From assembly GCA_002205965.3 (NCBI GenBank), contig NADL03000464.1, positions 1,860,001 to 1,924,000 of the forward strand: 64,000 nt of DNA, written 5' to 3'. This document shows, piece after piece, positions 19,561 to 31,195 of the stretch. Position 1 is the stretch's first letter. Each line of letters begins with the position of its first letter. Below the pieces are notes generated by a model. That model was not told the origin of the DNA and ran no database searches. It was given only the letters and a program-made list of their open reading frames with translations. Origin of the DNA: Kappaphycus alvarezii. Lineage: Eukaryota > Rhodophyta > Florideophyceae > Gigartinales > Solieriaceae. A program made the translations under genes and the position numbers.

Positions 19561-21016
19561 ATGTCGAGAGATGATGGCAAAGGCGGCTCGAAAGACTGTG
19601 GGCGAGCCGTTTCCGCGGGAAAATCCAATCATCCAGGCCAGATGTGCTTCTCTGTCCCAATCATACCGGACCCCCGAACATTTCATCGTGGACAAGCTCC
19701 ATGAAAACGTGGGTATAAGGAAGTTCGTTATATTTTCGAATAGGCCAGAAAAAATCAAGATTCAGAAGTCGAGAGTGCAGGGCAAGTCCCTTCACGACAT
19801 CTGATTTCGCATTTCGTTTCGAGTGTACAAGGAAGGGATCCCTTGTCGACGGAAGTGTCGAACCGGGAGCTTGTTGTGTTTTATGGCCAGAATGTAGCAA
19901 AATTTGCGGCCTCCGAGGAATTTGAAGAGGGCATTGAAAGGGACCTTGCCATTCGACTAAGCTTGACGGGTCTCTTTCCGATCAGAACGATTGTACGGAA
20001 TTTCAGGAGTTTACCTCTTGGACAATCTCCAAGGTAGTTTTGAGGGTCCCTCGCAGTTTCCGTGACAGTATAGCGGGGAAATACTATGGACTTGATGAAG
20101 AATCAGAGCAAGAACATCTCATAGATGTATATAACTTCTAATTTAACGAGATACATCTTGGATACTCTGACCATAATCCGTCGAAGCTCAACTTGAGAGA
20201 GGAGAGGGAAAATATTCTCGTCGTTAATGAAGCATTTGTTAGGTACCTCAGTTCGAGGGTTGGGGTTATCTTGCAGATCGACCGGTGGTGCCAAAAGCAT
20301 CCGAATTAATATTTCTGCGTCCTGTTCCCTATGTCGCGGGTGCCATCTTCTCTGTTTTCCCCGCATCTTCTCTGTCTTCTCTGCATCTTCTTAGGAGCCA
20401 TCGTGTGCGTATCCGGGATTTCGAGGTGCACTGTATCCCAGCTGCAATGGCCAAAGCGATATCGCTCATCTTCGGTCCCGGTTCCTTGGACAGCTACTGG
20501 AAAAGAGACTACGATCGAGATCAGGATTCTCCGACCTTATGGTCCTTTGCCACATTAGACCAGAATGGTAGTCAGCCGGAAGAACCAAAAGTATTCTTCG
20601 CAGCAGTAGAATCTTCGATCTACGCTGCATGGGTGCGCAGCTTGCCCGATTCTTCTGCCCGCGGAATTTACGTTGCGTTGGTTATCGGACGGCTAGGATC
20701 GCGGCATTCAATTTGTCTTCACGCTCGGGAAGACCAAATTCTTACCTACGGCTGCGCCGAGAAGTACGCTATGAGACTCTCCGAAGCATCCCTCAAGATT
20801 TATTGTGGCGAGGAGATCCCAAACGATTATTTGAAAATCGTCGATGTGCGAAGTCTAGGTACATTGAGTGATCAAGAAGTACCGTCTCGTAATATAACAA
20901 TTCCATAAACGCCATCGGATCACACGAAGAAGAAACGTCACCGTCATCGTTTAAGGTTCTCTGCAGCCTCTTCCTCTGAAGGTAAGCGCTCAAAGGTGGG
21001 TCCTTCCAGTCGTTGA
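19560..21016 (+). pseudogene. Unrecognised decayed gene
   Basis: Consecutive plus-strand segments in changing frames look coding: RTPEHFIVDKLHENVGIRKF (about 19660), SNRELVVFYGQNVAKFAASE (19860), SFRDSIAGKYYGLDEESEQE (20060), NLREERENILVVNEAFVRYL (20190) and a clean run of about 220 codons from 20,240 to 20,908 (AKAISLIFGPGSLDSYWKRD). After TAA at 20,906 the same frame stays open for 35 codons and is very basic (HTKKKRHRHR). I cannot assign a family. It lies between a Harbinger module and an old Gypsy element on the opposite strand, so it may be an accessory element gene or a captured host gene. Confidence 0.4.
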
Positions 21017-21199
21017 CCGTTTCCGTTGAAGTAAAACCTTTTGTCTTGCTTTCAAACAGACTTCATATTGCAGCAGAGTTTTCTGGAATTTGAAAAAACA
21101 TGATGAATTCAAATTGTCTTCAGATGATAAAGAAGTGACAGAAGATCAAACAAGAACACATAGGACAATCATCAGGTGAGCACGGGCAGTCGTTTATAG

Positions 21200-22210
21200 G
21201 AAAGATTCAGGAATTAATCCTCTAGAAAAACGGGGCGAAAAGAGCAGGGAACCAGGCACATCGCATGAATAGATCGCCGGGAATGCCTACTCCCGTAAGA
21301 GGCTAACCAGTAACCAGGGTGAGTTGCTTTCCAAATAAGACACGATCCGAGAAACGGGACTTGAAATTAAGCCACTTAGCCGTCAATGTTAGAGCTTTCC
21401 ATGTGCGGCCAAAGCCCAGTCTCCAGTATTAAACGTTCGGGTTATACCATTCCAACTTCCCTACCAAGCCGCTGCATATGCATATCGACTCTATTCGCGC
21501 GAAGTGCTAAGGTAGAAAGCATCTGTACCCGGCGATTCTCTTCTTAAGGTTTTTGTATTAACGAAGGAGGGTCAGACGGATCCATGTGCGGTAACACTTC
21601 GAACAAGAGTTCGAACGGGAGGAAGCTGTTACAACAAGTTGTCGGCGGCGGTAGCCATAAAGAACTTGTGAGAGCCACTGTTCCCAGTGAGGTCCATATC
21701 CGATCATCATCTCTTTAATGCGTTCTTTATAGTGCGCACCATCCTTTCTGCTATGACGTTTGACATCGGAGCATAGGCCATGACGGTGCTCCACTCGACT
21801 CCATTCTTCTTCTTAAAGTCGTCGAGTGTAGCGGCGGTAAAACATCCAGCATTGTCATATACGACGGTCTTCGGGGGACCAAAACGGGAAATGGTCTCTT
21901 TTCCGTAAAGCGTCCACGAATTCTGTGGATACTGTCTCCGTTGCGGTGGCAATTTTCCGGCTCGTCAGATGCTCGACGGCGATAAGAAGAAATTTTGTTT
22001 CCCACTTTCGACCTTGGGAAGGGTCCAGCGAAGTCTATAGAGTATGTCTCGAAGATATTCGTGAGCAGAATGCTCAGAACCATTCGATAAAGGATTAAGT
22101 GCTTGGCCTTCTGACATCCTTTACAGCTCTTCACGTAGTATTGATCGTCCTGATGGACTTGAGGCCACCAATATTGGTCGATAGAATTTTTTTTTGTTGT
22201 CTTCATATAT
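21200..22210 (-). pseudogene. Gypsy-1 integrase remnant
   Basis: The zinc region YWWPQVHQDDQYYVKSCKGC (22,170) is followed by FETYSIDFAGPFPR (first Asp), PPKTVVYDNAGCFTAA (second Asp, about 21,860) and YAPMSNVIAERMVRTI, where E in IAERM is the catalytic Glu (about 21,750). A long C-terminal region (LPFELLFEVLPHMDPSDPPS; NRRVQMLSTLALRANRVDMH; ATHPGYWLASYGSRHSRRSI) continues to about 21,200. The C-terminal region is missing in the young Gypsy-2. Confidence 0.78.
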
Positions 22211-22597
22211 GCCAGTGTCCCACTTCATCTAGGAGTGTCTTAAGAATCCCAGGCCTGTCCTTGATTGTCTGGATCACGCGGAGGCCATTCTTCGTACGCC
22301 TCAGCACTTTCCTTCCCACACCATGGAGTGTTTTGCGGCGCGTTTTGTCGAGAGGCGCTTAGCCGTATATTGTTCTTGAATCTTTATTCCTTGGATGTAG
22401 CGAGCGAAATAAAACTAATATGGTCCTGTAACGGGAGTCTCGGACAATATCAGAGCTCACCACAACAACAAACTTTCCTTCTTCGACATTTGGGGCGCCT
22501 CCGGGCCTTTCGTGCACTACGCGTGAAAGATATTCGGCAGCTCCATTCCTTGTGCCCGGACGAAATTCTACCTCAAACTCGTATATGGCTAGAAATT

Positions 22598-22960
22598 CTA
22601 GCCAAAGTGCCAGTCTTCCTTGGAAATCGCTCTTCTTAAAGGCGTACTGAGGACCTCATGGTCAGTTATGATTCTAGAGGGCTCCGTTGAAAGCAAATAC
22701 ACCCGGAACTTGCTAAGTGCGAAGCTGACTGCAACAGCTTCCTTTTCGCACGCGGAATAGTTCTGCTCGGCGGAGTTCATGGTGCGACTTGCATATTGCA
22801 CGGGGTTTACCTTTCCATGGTATTTCTTCTGAGCAAGCACTGCCACCACAGAGACACTTGTGGCATCCGTTTCCACAATCAACGGTGCGTTGAAATAGGG
22901 GAAATACAGCATTGTCGGGGATGTGAGTTTCCCTTTTAGCAACTTGAACGCTTCTTTCAT
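22598..22960 (-). pseudogene. Gypsy-1 RNase H remnant
   Basis: It reads APLIVETDATSVSVVAVLAQ, NPVQYASRTMNSAEQNYSAC, EKEAVAVSFALSKFRVYLLS and IITDHEVL. The catalytic acidic residues of ETDA, CEKEA and TDH are present. It is 120 codons, open and continuous with the polyprotein order. Confidence 0.82.
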
Positions 22961-23850
22961 TTCTTCTGCGATCTGAAATTCTTATTTACGGAAGTTGTGG
23001 TATGAAGAGCGGCAGAGATGCCCGCGAAGTCCTTGGTAAAGCGGCGATAATAACTGGCTAAGCCGAGGAAACTCCGCAGCTCAGTCGTGATTCTTGGTAC
23101 TAGTGCCTCTTTGATGGCACTTATCCTCTCTTGATGGACTTGAATTCCTTCTTTGTCAATGAAATGGCCGAGAAGCTTGACAAAAGGCTTCGCAAAGGCA
23201 CAACTCGTGATTTTTAACTTAATTACGGCCTTTCCAATTGCTTCGAAGAGGATGCGTAGGTTTCGAAGATGCTCCTCGATGGTGTTGGATAACACAACGA
23301 CGTCGTCCAGATATATCAGAGTGAAGGGTATATCTTTCAAGACGTAATCCATCATTTGCTGCAATATAGACAGCGCGTTCATCATGCTAAAGGGAATTAA
23401 CTCAAATTTGAATGCGTCAAAAAATCATAAGGAGGTATTCATCTCTTTGCATTATTCGCTCATGCGGATCTTCCAATACCCTGCCAAGAGTTGCAGAGTT
23501 TTAAAGATGGAGCTTCCCTTCAAGTAATCGGATATTTCTTCAATATTGGGCAAGGGCCAGCGGTCAGGCTTCATTCTTCGGTTCAACGCAAGGTAGTCCA
23601 CAGAGAAGCGGGGCTTTCCGTCCTTCTTTGTCAAAATTACGACAGGAAACGACATTCGGCAAGCCCTGTGGTGGATAGGGATATCATACTTTAGCTCCCC
23701 ATTTTTCGTCAGTAAAGATGTGGAGCAGTGCTCCTCGATCGTCCATGCGACTATATCAGTGTCAAGAAGTGAGATATTTATACTTTCTTGTGTTTCTTCA
23801 GGATAATGAGCAAGAAGGGCTCGAAGTGCCGCTTTCATCTCCTCCTTCTA
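22957..23850 (-). pseudogene. Gypsy-1 reverse transcriptase remnant
   Basis: Two open segments carry FPVVILTKKDGKPRFSVDYL (about 23,640), PLPNIEEISDYLKGSSIFKT and, after a frame change near 23,440, IPFTLIYLDDVVVLSN (about 23,320-23,280), the catalytic box with YLDD. LLGHFIDKEGIQV and LRSFLGLASYYRRFTKDFAG follow. The sequence between the two segments is degraded. Confidence 0.82.
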
Positions 23851-24119
23851 TTTTTCTTCGCCCCCTTCTTCAGCGGTTGCACAATTATCGGCTAGTTCTC
23901 TATCAAAGTTACCGGGGCTCTCCTAAATGGTTTGTTATATCGGCAGGGTCAGTTCTTCTTCTGAAGTGTCGACGGAGTCGGGGCCAGCGTCAGAGTCGGA
24001 GGTGAAGTCTTTGCTAGGCGTTTAGATCTCTTTATTACTCATCAACTGCTTCTAAGTGGCTTCTCTACCAGGCTCCAAAGGCAGTACAAATTATTTAGAG
24101 CCAATGTGTAGACGAACGC

Positions 24120-25740
24120 TTTTGGTCCCGAAATCCAAATTTGCCCGCATAATCGAGAGAGTTGGAGACCAGCAATTAGATCAAATGGCGACTTCTCCGC
24201 AACCAGGTAGTCGAGCTTGACCGCTTAGTCTGCAAAGGTGGTGGGAACCTTGAGCAACGGACAGACACAGGAGGCGCTTTCTACGTTCGCGACGGTAATT
24301 TTCTTCGACGTGTAGTTCGGCGACAAGTAGAGGCGTCGATATAAGTCAGCGACATCACGTCCGATAAGGCTCCAGAGTCCAAAAGCACCCATTATTTCGT
24401 GCCATAAACCTTGAGCTGCACTAACAGCAGCAAGCGTGGCCCTTTATAATCAACGAAGGCAATTCTGGGCATATTATATTTTGCTAACAGCCTTCTCATT
24501 ACCTTCGCGGCTTCGTCAGCATCTCCTCGAAATAGCTGACTCGAACGTAAGCTCGCAGTTGGCATTCGCGAGCTCAACGACGACGTCATACTTTCCAATA
24601 TATTCTCGGAGCTTTTTCGAACCCTTTGTTCCTTTTTTGTTCTTCTTTTGCTTCCTCCTTCCTGAAACAGGTAATTCTTCGGCCGGCGGAACGAGATGAA
24701 TTTTCGTACTTGTTGCGGGTTATTAACTAGACGGGACACTGGAATTACCCCGTGATCTTCTTGACAAGGTTTTTTGGCAAGTTTCTCCTTCAGCAGTTCT
24801 CTTCGTCGCGTTGACGATCTCTTGGATTTGTTGATCGGTATCCGACTGGATTTAACGGACAAAGTTGGCCTGATCCGCTACTAAAGGTTCCTTCTTTCCT
24901 TTCGTGATCTTCCGAAGCACCGGAAGCCTTTTTCTCGCGGCGGTCCAGCATGTAGCCTCAGAATGCCCCAATTGGCCGCGAAGGGTGCAATGATGACCGC
25001 AGTGAGGATTTTTCTCGCATTTAGATGCTCCTTGACCGTTTTGGCGACAAGAAGAGCACAATATAGAAGTATTTTCTCTCTGGGATGATGAAGATGATCC
25101 TGCCACTATTTCGGCATTTACCTTTCTCTGTTCGACGAGAATTGTAAGGCGAAACAGTTCTTCACCAAGGTAATCTACCTTATACTTGATCTTTCTTGGC
25201 GAGTATTGGAGCTAACTAAGAGTATTGCCGGCGCTACTTCCATACAACGCATTTCGATTCGCGTGAAATTACCTCAAAATCCTTACTAGATCGGCGAGAT
25301 ATTTCAGACCTCTGAAGGACAACAACGTCCGCAACTGCTCGTGATGACATGCAGCAGTCCTAAGTAGTACGAATCTTGCCAAATTGTCGAAGCCAGTCTT
25401 CTCGTACAACTTCTCCAGGTTCTTCAAGGAGCCCGGTATGTCTTCGATCTCGAGTCTGATTTCCAATGATTGACGGGTGATGTCCTGGGGCTCTACTTCC
25501 ACGGTGAAATGTTCGAAGAACTTCTCCCTAAAGCTGCGTAGTTTATGGAATCTTGTATCAGCTGTCCGTCTGTTGCGAAGGAATCGTAGTAAAACTCAAA
25601 GGCGGGACCATCTAGGCGTCCGAGGTGGGATAATACCTTCCCCTGACTGGACTTCCCGGCCATCACAACATTTTTAAGAAAAGAACTTCTTGACATCGCT
25701 GTTCCAGTCTTAAGTGACGTAATTAGCTCCGAGGAAAACC
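24120..25740 (-). pseudogene. Gypsy-1 gag and aspartic protease remnants
   Basis: Gag segments read KVLSHLGRLDGPAFEFYYDS (25,650) and LEKLYEKTGFDNLARFVLLR (25,400). A zinc knuckle CSSCRQNGQGASKCEKN lies near 25,050, then a second Cys/His cluster HCTLRGQLGHSEATC. The protease segment gives SQLFRGDADEAAKVMRRLLA (24,510) and LLDSGALSDVMS (about 24,380), where DSG is the catalytic triplet, followed by NYTSKKITVANVES and SPFDLIAGLQLS. It parallels the intact gag-protease frame of Gypsy-2. Confidence 0.75.
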
Positions 25741-25796
25741 ATCTTTCATAAGATTACTATGATAGGGTCAAAAATGAAAAAAATTGAAACGTGACC

Positions 25797-26070
25797 CTAG
25801 GAAGGGGGGGTTGCTATGTTGTGTCCTGTTCCTCGTTTCTCCCACCACTAAAGGCTAGTACCGTGTAATATGGCACTCGGTTGTGTGCTGAACCTTCCAG
25901 AGCCACATATTGCGAGGCCGACAACATTAAAAAAAATAACTAAAATACTGTACAAAATACTGGAAAATAACTCTACAGTACAGTAGCTGACAAGTGTAGA
26001 AAATTGAGAAAAAGCGTCACACAAGTAGCGAAAAGGTAGGTTTTCGTTGACCCCTGCAGGAGCCATTAAC
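25797..26070 (+). repeat. Unnamed dispersed repeat, copy R4
   Basis: The best-kept copy: it begins GACCCTAGGAAGGGGGGGTT, contains GAGCCACATATTGCGAGGCC, AACTAAAATACTGTACAAAA, GCTGACAAGTGTAGAAAATT and GCGTCACACAAGTAGC, and ends GTTGACCCCTGCAGGAGCCA. The ends GACCCTAGGA and TGACCCCTGCAGG are similar but not clearly inverted. Confidence 0.7.
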
Positions 26071-26465
26071 AGCCTCGCTTCAGTAAATAGAATTACTTTC
26101 CAAATACTAAACTACCAAAAATCCCCCCGTTTGAGTACTGTACTATACCACACTGTAGTGTACATTACAATATAACGTGCTACAATTAGAATGGAAATAA
26201 TTCGAGAGGACAAAAAGGTACAGTAGTTGAGCCACCTTAGTGCACTCACACAAAAAACAGATCAAAAAATTAAATCAGTGTATCTTTTAGTCTTTTAGTC
26301 TTGTGGTACAGGACGCTTCCGTAAAATATTCCGTACTGCTGGTTTCCAACGTGCTCTTCTGTACTGTACCGTACTTTACCGTTGTTCGAAGAGCCTGAAC
26401 GGCTGATACGAAGAGTGTAAGATTCACGTGGGTTGATGGACTGTGGTCAGGTACCAGAAAGATGC
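26071..26465. other. Intergenic region before Copia-1
   Basis: Contains scattered TACTGTAC-like words (26,135-26,175 and 26,358-26,380) and no recognisable gene. Confidence 0.35.
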
Positions 26466-26901
26466 ACAAGTCAGCAAAAATTGCTGGGTCGGGTCCCCTT
26501 CGGACTCGGAGCCCACCGTGTAATAAATAAATTGTGACTCCTAACCCTCTGTGGCTCGAGCTTCATCAAAATTTCCGGATCTGGGGTTGTGCTAATAATA
26601 TCTTTAACCGTTCGCGATCCATGTAGGTGTAAGGCCAAGGCATTGTTCTCATACTCCCCGCAGGCCGCGGTAATCAAAATTTATGGACCAAGGACCCAAG
26701 AGACCTCGGCTAACAGGCTTATTGATGAAACAAGACTAGAGACTAAATTTGAAAGTTCAAGTACAGAACGGACGTAATATATGGATGCAAGGAGCTAAGT
26801 TGATCACCAATGGCGGTGACACGAAAACTAGGTGGGTCGCCAACGGCTCCGGAAAGACAATATACGCGAGTATCGAATGAGCCTATCGAAAGGTCCTGGA
26901 G

Positions 26902-26948
26902 TCGGAGATACAACTGGGAAATATATCCTTTCCCAGTTGTATCTCCGA
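26902..26948. repeat. 20-bp perfect hairpin in Copia-1 leader
   Basis: Arm TCGGAGATACAACTGGGAAA (26,902-26,921), loop of 7 bp, and exact complement (26,929-26,948). It lies about 220 bp after the presumed 5' LTR end. Confidence 0.9.
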
Positions 26949-27079
26949 GGGGCCTTGGGACCAATTGACAATGAAGAAGTCTTGACATACCAGGAACACA
27001 AGGAAATAGTTGAGAAGATCCTTCATGTAGTCGCTATAGATTCCTCAACAGATGCGGCCCAGAGCTTCATCTCATCAGA

Positions 27080-27625
27080 TGGGAATTGTTTGTTTGTAAG
27101 AGAATTAAATCAGAGACATACAGAGACGTCGCGGAAAGGTTCCATGAAGTTGCACAGGAACGTCTAAACTGCTTTCAGCAAACCCCTTCAGATCAGGAAA
27201 AGCAGAAAATTGCGTAATACTACTCGATAATACAGAGCTACATGATACAATGTACAATAATATTATTTTAATCTTTATTAAAAAAGCAGCAGAACCCGGC
27301 AGATAGTGAAAAGTTTGGTACCAGATCATAAGTTAAGGGTATATTTGAATAAATCGAGTCGTTATTCGCTACAATTCAGAAAGATTGCCGATAACATGGA
27401 TGACACACAGATGATCAATCCAACATTGAGGACGTGAGGAATTTGCTCTCCGGCACTATAGGCGCTATGAATCCTTTGATAAATCGCACAATCGCCCATA
27501 ACCCTGATGAATCACAACCCCCAAATTTTAATTTGGACGATTCAATCGACTTGTTGAAAAGCATTACAGCAGCCTTCGGAAATCCCAAGCGCGCCCCGGA
27601 TGATGAATCACCGAAGCCAGTATGA
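27080..27625 (+). pseudogene. Copia-1 gag-like remnant
   Basis: One frame reads KSETYRDVAERFHEVAQERL (about 27,110-27,170) and a later one MRNLLSGTIGAMNPLINRTI...DSIDLLKSITAAFGNPKRAP ending at 27,625. Helical, charged and without a recognisable zinc knuckle. Position and style suggest gag; identity is inferred from the downstream Copia RT. Confidence 0.35.
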
Positions 27626-28262
27626 AGACTAATGAGTCAACTCGAGAACAGAATTTATCGGAGCAAATCCTAAATCAAACGGACGCCAAATAACCGCAAG
27701 CGAAATTCTCGCTGTATGGCATGCGGAGTCAAGGGTCATTGGATGCTTGAAAACCAGTGAAAGCTGTATAAGACGAAAACTAACCAATCTATGAGACATA
27801 GGGACAGTCAGAATGGGAGCTAGTCCATAAGAAAACCTTGAAGTTCGATGTAGTGCAATTGGCACTCATACTGTACTGTCACATAGCAGAGCCGATTTTG
27901 AAGATCTCTTTTTATTCAATTCTCTGGACACGCCATAATACTGCCATCCGCAGATACTAAACTGACCAGTAATGGAATTTATGTCGACTGTCGACCACCA
28001 TCGGTCTTTTTACTTTATATGCACCTGAGAGGGTTTGAGGGCTTGAATTTAGGACCACTCAGCCCCCACCTTGGACCTGATATTTTCGTAGGTGAAAGGA
28101 ACCTATTGGGCCAAGTCTCGACTTAACTCATCTCTAATTCGAATCTTCAGTACTCGGCTGACATTGACTTCACTTATCCCGCCGTCGTAGATAACCCTAA
28201 CCTAGTTTACCAGTATTTATACCTACCTCGTCAGTAGAGCCCCAGAAATTAAGATCCACAAC
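27626..28262. other. Copia-1 interior without readable gene
   Basis: No coherent frame; protease motifs were looked for and not found. CTAACCCTAACCTAG at about 28,194-28,208 is too short to be telomeric. ATTTATACC at about 28,214 precedes the next open segment. Confidence 0.35.
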
Positions 28263-29492
28263 GATGTTGTCTGTGAACTTGACTCCCAACTCCCGCCTTT
28301 GCGAAAAACATGTCATCGGCAACTTTGGCTCTAGCCACGTTTATCCGCTTGAGTTCTCCTTCTACTCAATCCCTCTCTATCCGGTATTATGCTGCCTCTC
28401 TCTTTGAATGTTTGTGGTATTTACTCCCACTTGGCGCCCCAAACTCCCGTGTCTATATACTAATAGGAACTTTAAGGTTGTCGTTGGTGACAACACCCCT
28501 ATCTCCGAAAGAGATAATCAGCACTACTTACCCAGTAGTACCTCCCCTTTGTCCAATAATGAGTCCCTGGTGTCCAAAATTCTTTGGACTCGATTCTTCT
28601 CAAGGTTCTAGTATTCTTCGTGTTTTTCGTATACCGGTCCAGACTTACAGCTCAGTGGACAAATAAACCATCCAACCGTCCAAGGAATCACCCCTTCTGT
28701 ACCACACACAAATCTTCTCACCTTCGGCGAGCTGTCCTACCGCATCTCAATGTTGTTAAAGAAAAGAGGGACAGCGTACACCCTGTGAGTGTTGGTGTGT
28801 GTGTGATGTTTTTCTCATTGTCTGACGGGATTCTGTACCTATACGAGAACAGCTGCGTTCTGCGCATTGGAATTAATTTGAGAACAACAGAAAGGATGAC
28901 GAATCAGACTCAGACGACTCCGATGACCCGAAAAATAAGAGGTTCTTCCGCAAGTAAGCCTTCATAGAGAACTACAACCCCATTTGCGATATCAGCTCTC
29001 CATTCTCGACAGCTGGAATTCAGACCGCCGTTCGCCTCTGCGACATATTGTAAATATATCTCATCACGACTATACAGGAAGAGAACCTCACCCACGGTTG
29101 GGGCGAAAGCGGCGCTCGAACCTAAAGATATCACCGGTCTTTGGGATCTTACCATCTTCGAAATCTCTAACAATCCCTGTTCCCTTACATCTCACCTGAT
29201 ATCCGATTACTCATCAGTCATCACTTGGCTCAACGTTGGTAAACACTCCATTCAGAATTGCGTTTCAGATGATTCATTCCTCACGTTCCAACGACCAACG
29301 GATAGAAAATTCATGACTTTCTACCTGTATGTATCACAGCCTGTGCCAACATCTAACAACCTCAGACTCCGAGTCAAAAATAGTTTCGCCACTGAAATAG
29401 TCTATTATCGCACTGATGTCCATCATCCTGCTCTGATATCTGTCGGCGAATTGGATAAAGGATTACAGAATGCCACAGGTCTAAGGAAATGA
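28263..29492 (+). pseudogene. Unrecognised decayed ORF inside Copia-1
   Basis: An ATG at 28,263 opens MLSVNLTPNSRLCEKHVIGN; frames then change but stay coding-like: FKVVVGDNTPISERDNQHYL (28,470), TNLLTFGELSYRISMLLKKR (28,710), RKDDESDSDDSDDPKNKRFF (28,895), NPICDISSPFSTAGIQTAVR (28,977), ALEPKDITGLWDLTIFEISN (29,115), FQRPTDRKFMTFYLYVSQPV (29,290) and HPALISVGELDKGLQNATGL (29,430). This is about 400 codons with beta-rich segments and one acidic stretch. No Copia integrase motif is present, and I do not recognise the protein. It might be a captured gene, a nested element or a structural protein. Confidence 0.4.
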
Positions 29493-29675
29493 TAAGCGTT
29501 GCTTAATACGAAAGCAGAAGCAGATGGAGATAAGGAAGCTGATGATGAAGCTATAAATGACAAAATCGAGATGAATATTGGCGAGCGAGCGGTCGTTACA
29601 ACTGGGCCAAAATAAAAATACAGGTAAATAGACTCGGAGAAGTCGCGGATCCTAGGCGATATTTTCGAGGAAGTA

Positions 29676-30540
29676 GTGTCACAGAAGGTTTCCAGATCTA
29701 AGCTCGAATTTGCACCCTTACTGATAATGGACAAGGCATTCAATACGAAGCATTCGGCAAACTGGATCGATGCGTGCGAGAAAGTAAACGAAAGCGATGT
29801 GAGCCATAACCCCAATGTGGTGTCTTCTCACGTCGTATATAAGATAAAATCTGATGGGAATGGTAACAGAATGTTGAAATCAAAGCGCGTGCCTAACGCC
29901 AATGAGCAACACGAAAAGGAGTTCATACGTAAAGATTAAACGAACGCACAGTTGTGATAATAGGACTCTCGCTATGTTTAACTACATTGTGGATCACTGA
30001 ATACGGCAGATATTTAAGGTGCATATTTACGCCGTGGCACATAAAGAGGGTTATCTACATTAGTACAACTCGAAAATAGCGTATTGACATCAACTGCCGA
30101 AAAAGTTCACTATGGAAGCTAATTAATTACCCTACGACATGGTAGAGGCTCGCAGCCAATGGATTCTGACAGTGGAAAAATGGATGAGGACGAAAGCCGG
30201 TATGAAGCGCGTATTCGGCATGGGACAATTATTAATCAAAAGAAATGACAGTGGACAGATTATCTCGATTGTCGCAAAGGTAACGGACGACTTTATGGTT
30301 TCGGGACTACCCCGGGATATAGATGAATTCACTAGTTATATGAGAGAGGGGTTTTTCGTTTGAAAAGCTAAAGATGGAACGCGATACATATTCGTTGGGA
30401 GTGAGATTGAAAGTAAATACGATGGCAGTATACAATTAAGCATAGAATCATACTGGACACACATAAAGCACATTAAGATGACTAGGAACCTACGGTAGAT
30501 GTCAGCTTGTAAGGCTACGGCTAATGAGCTCATTCAGTAT
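29676..30540 (+). pseudogene. Copia-1 reverse transcriptase remnant
   Basis: Segments read VVSSHVVYKIKSDGNGNRML and KSKRVPNANEQHEKEFIRKD (29,819-29,939), then WILTVEKWMRTKAGMKRVFG, GQLLIKRNDSGQIISIVAKV and the catalytic box TDDFMVSG (30,283-30,306), followed by YIFVGSEIESKYDGSIQLSI. TDD-F-x-V-S/A-G is the Copia form of the two-aspartate motif. About 200 bp between the two parts is degraded. Confidence 0.78.
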
Positions 30541-30889
30541 TGGAGCCTGTGTAAGACACTCCTACAATTAGAAAGGCGGTCCTTTCGCAGGTTGCGATGG
30601 CCATCTAATTAATGCACCAGCGCTTGGGACGGTTGAAAATCGCGCATATAGTAAAAGCTAACAGAATGGTTGATGAAATCAGGAAACTTAGACCTCACAT
30701 CTCTATCAGGTTGTAGACTCCCCACATGACGTGGTCTTGTGCACGCTCTCAGATGTGGTGCACCTAAGAGATCGCGATTAAGGCCAAACAGGTTATTTAT
30801 GGGCATCGTATCAAGACGTGGGGAGGAAAACGAACAAGTGTTTCATATTTTAGATTGATGTTCCCACAAACAGCAACACGTAAGTCACT

Positions 30890-31195
30890 CTGCTTATGGG
30901 GCGGAGATATTGGCTGCTACATCATCTGACGACAAGGTTTACTACTTAGAGTCTACAGTCTATACTGTGTTCCCGAAAAATCCACTAAAACACGAACTCA
31001 ACGTGGACTCTAAACAATTGTTGGAAACCATCACTACCCTCCACGAAGGTAAGGATTGTCCCCTGAGACAGACTTTTCAACGCGTCAGGAAGAGGTTTTA
31101 TTCTAGAGAATTGAATGTCATTAGATGGATTCCTGATAAGCATAAACTCGCTGTTTCGATCAGAAAACGAAACTTTGTTACATGGGAAGACTGAA
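30890..31195 (+). pseudogene. Copia-1 RNase H remnant
   Basis: GAEILAATSSDDKVYYLEST, NPLKHELNVDSKQLLETITT, LHEGKDCPLRQTFQRVRKRF and IRWIPDKHKLA... RKRNFV fit the Copia RNase H end (E of GAEI and D of VDSK kept). Ends at 31,194. Confidence 0.75.

Larger units (their letters stand above)
21180..25740 (-). mobile_element. Old Ty3/Gypsy LTR retrotransposon (Gypsy-1), degenerate
   Basis: On the minus strand the order is gag-like, CCHC knuckle, protease, reverse transcriptase, RNase H, integrase, which is Ty3/Gypsy order. The proteins are close to the young Gypsy element at 35,118-40,956 (shared LRGDA, LGLASYYRRF and KFRVYLLS motifs), so both belong to one lineage. Stops and frame changes occur about every 100 codons. 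I could not find paired LTRs; the repeat R4 just beyond its 5' side is not a duplicate of anything on its 3' side. Confidence 0.85.

Noticed and set aside
25797-26070. Repeat R4 as the 5' LTR of Gypsy-1
   Set aside because: No matching copy lies at the other end of Gypsy-1, and three further copies occur away from Gypsy sequences.
28190-28210. Telomere-like CCCTAA repeats
   Set aside because: Only two imperfect units; no array.
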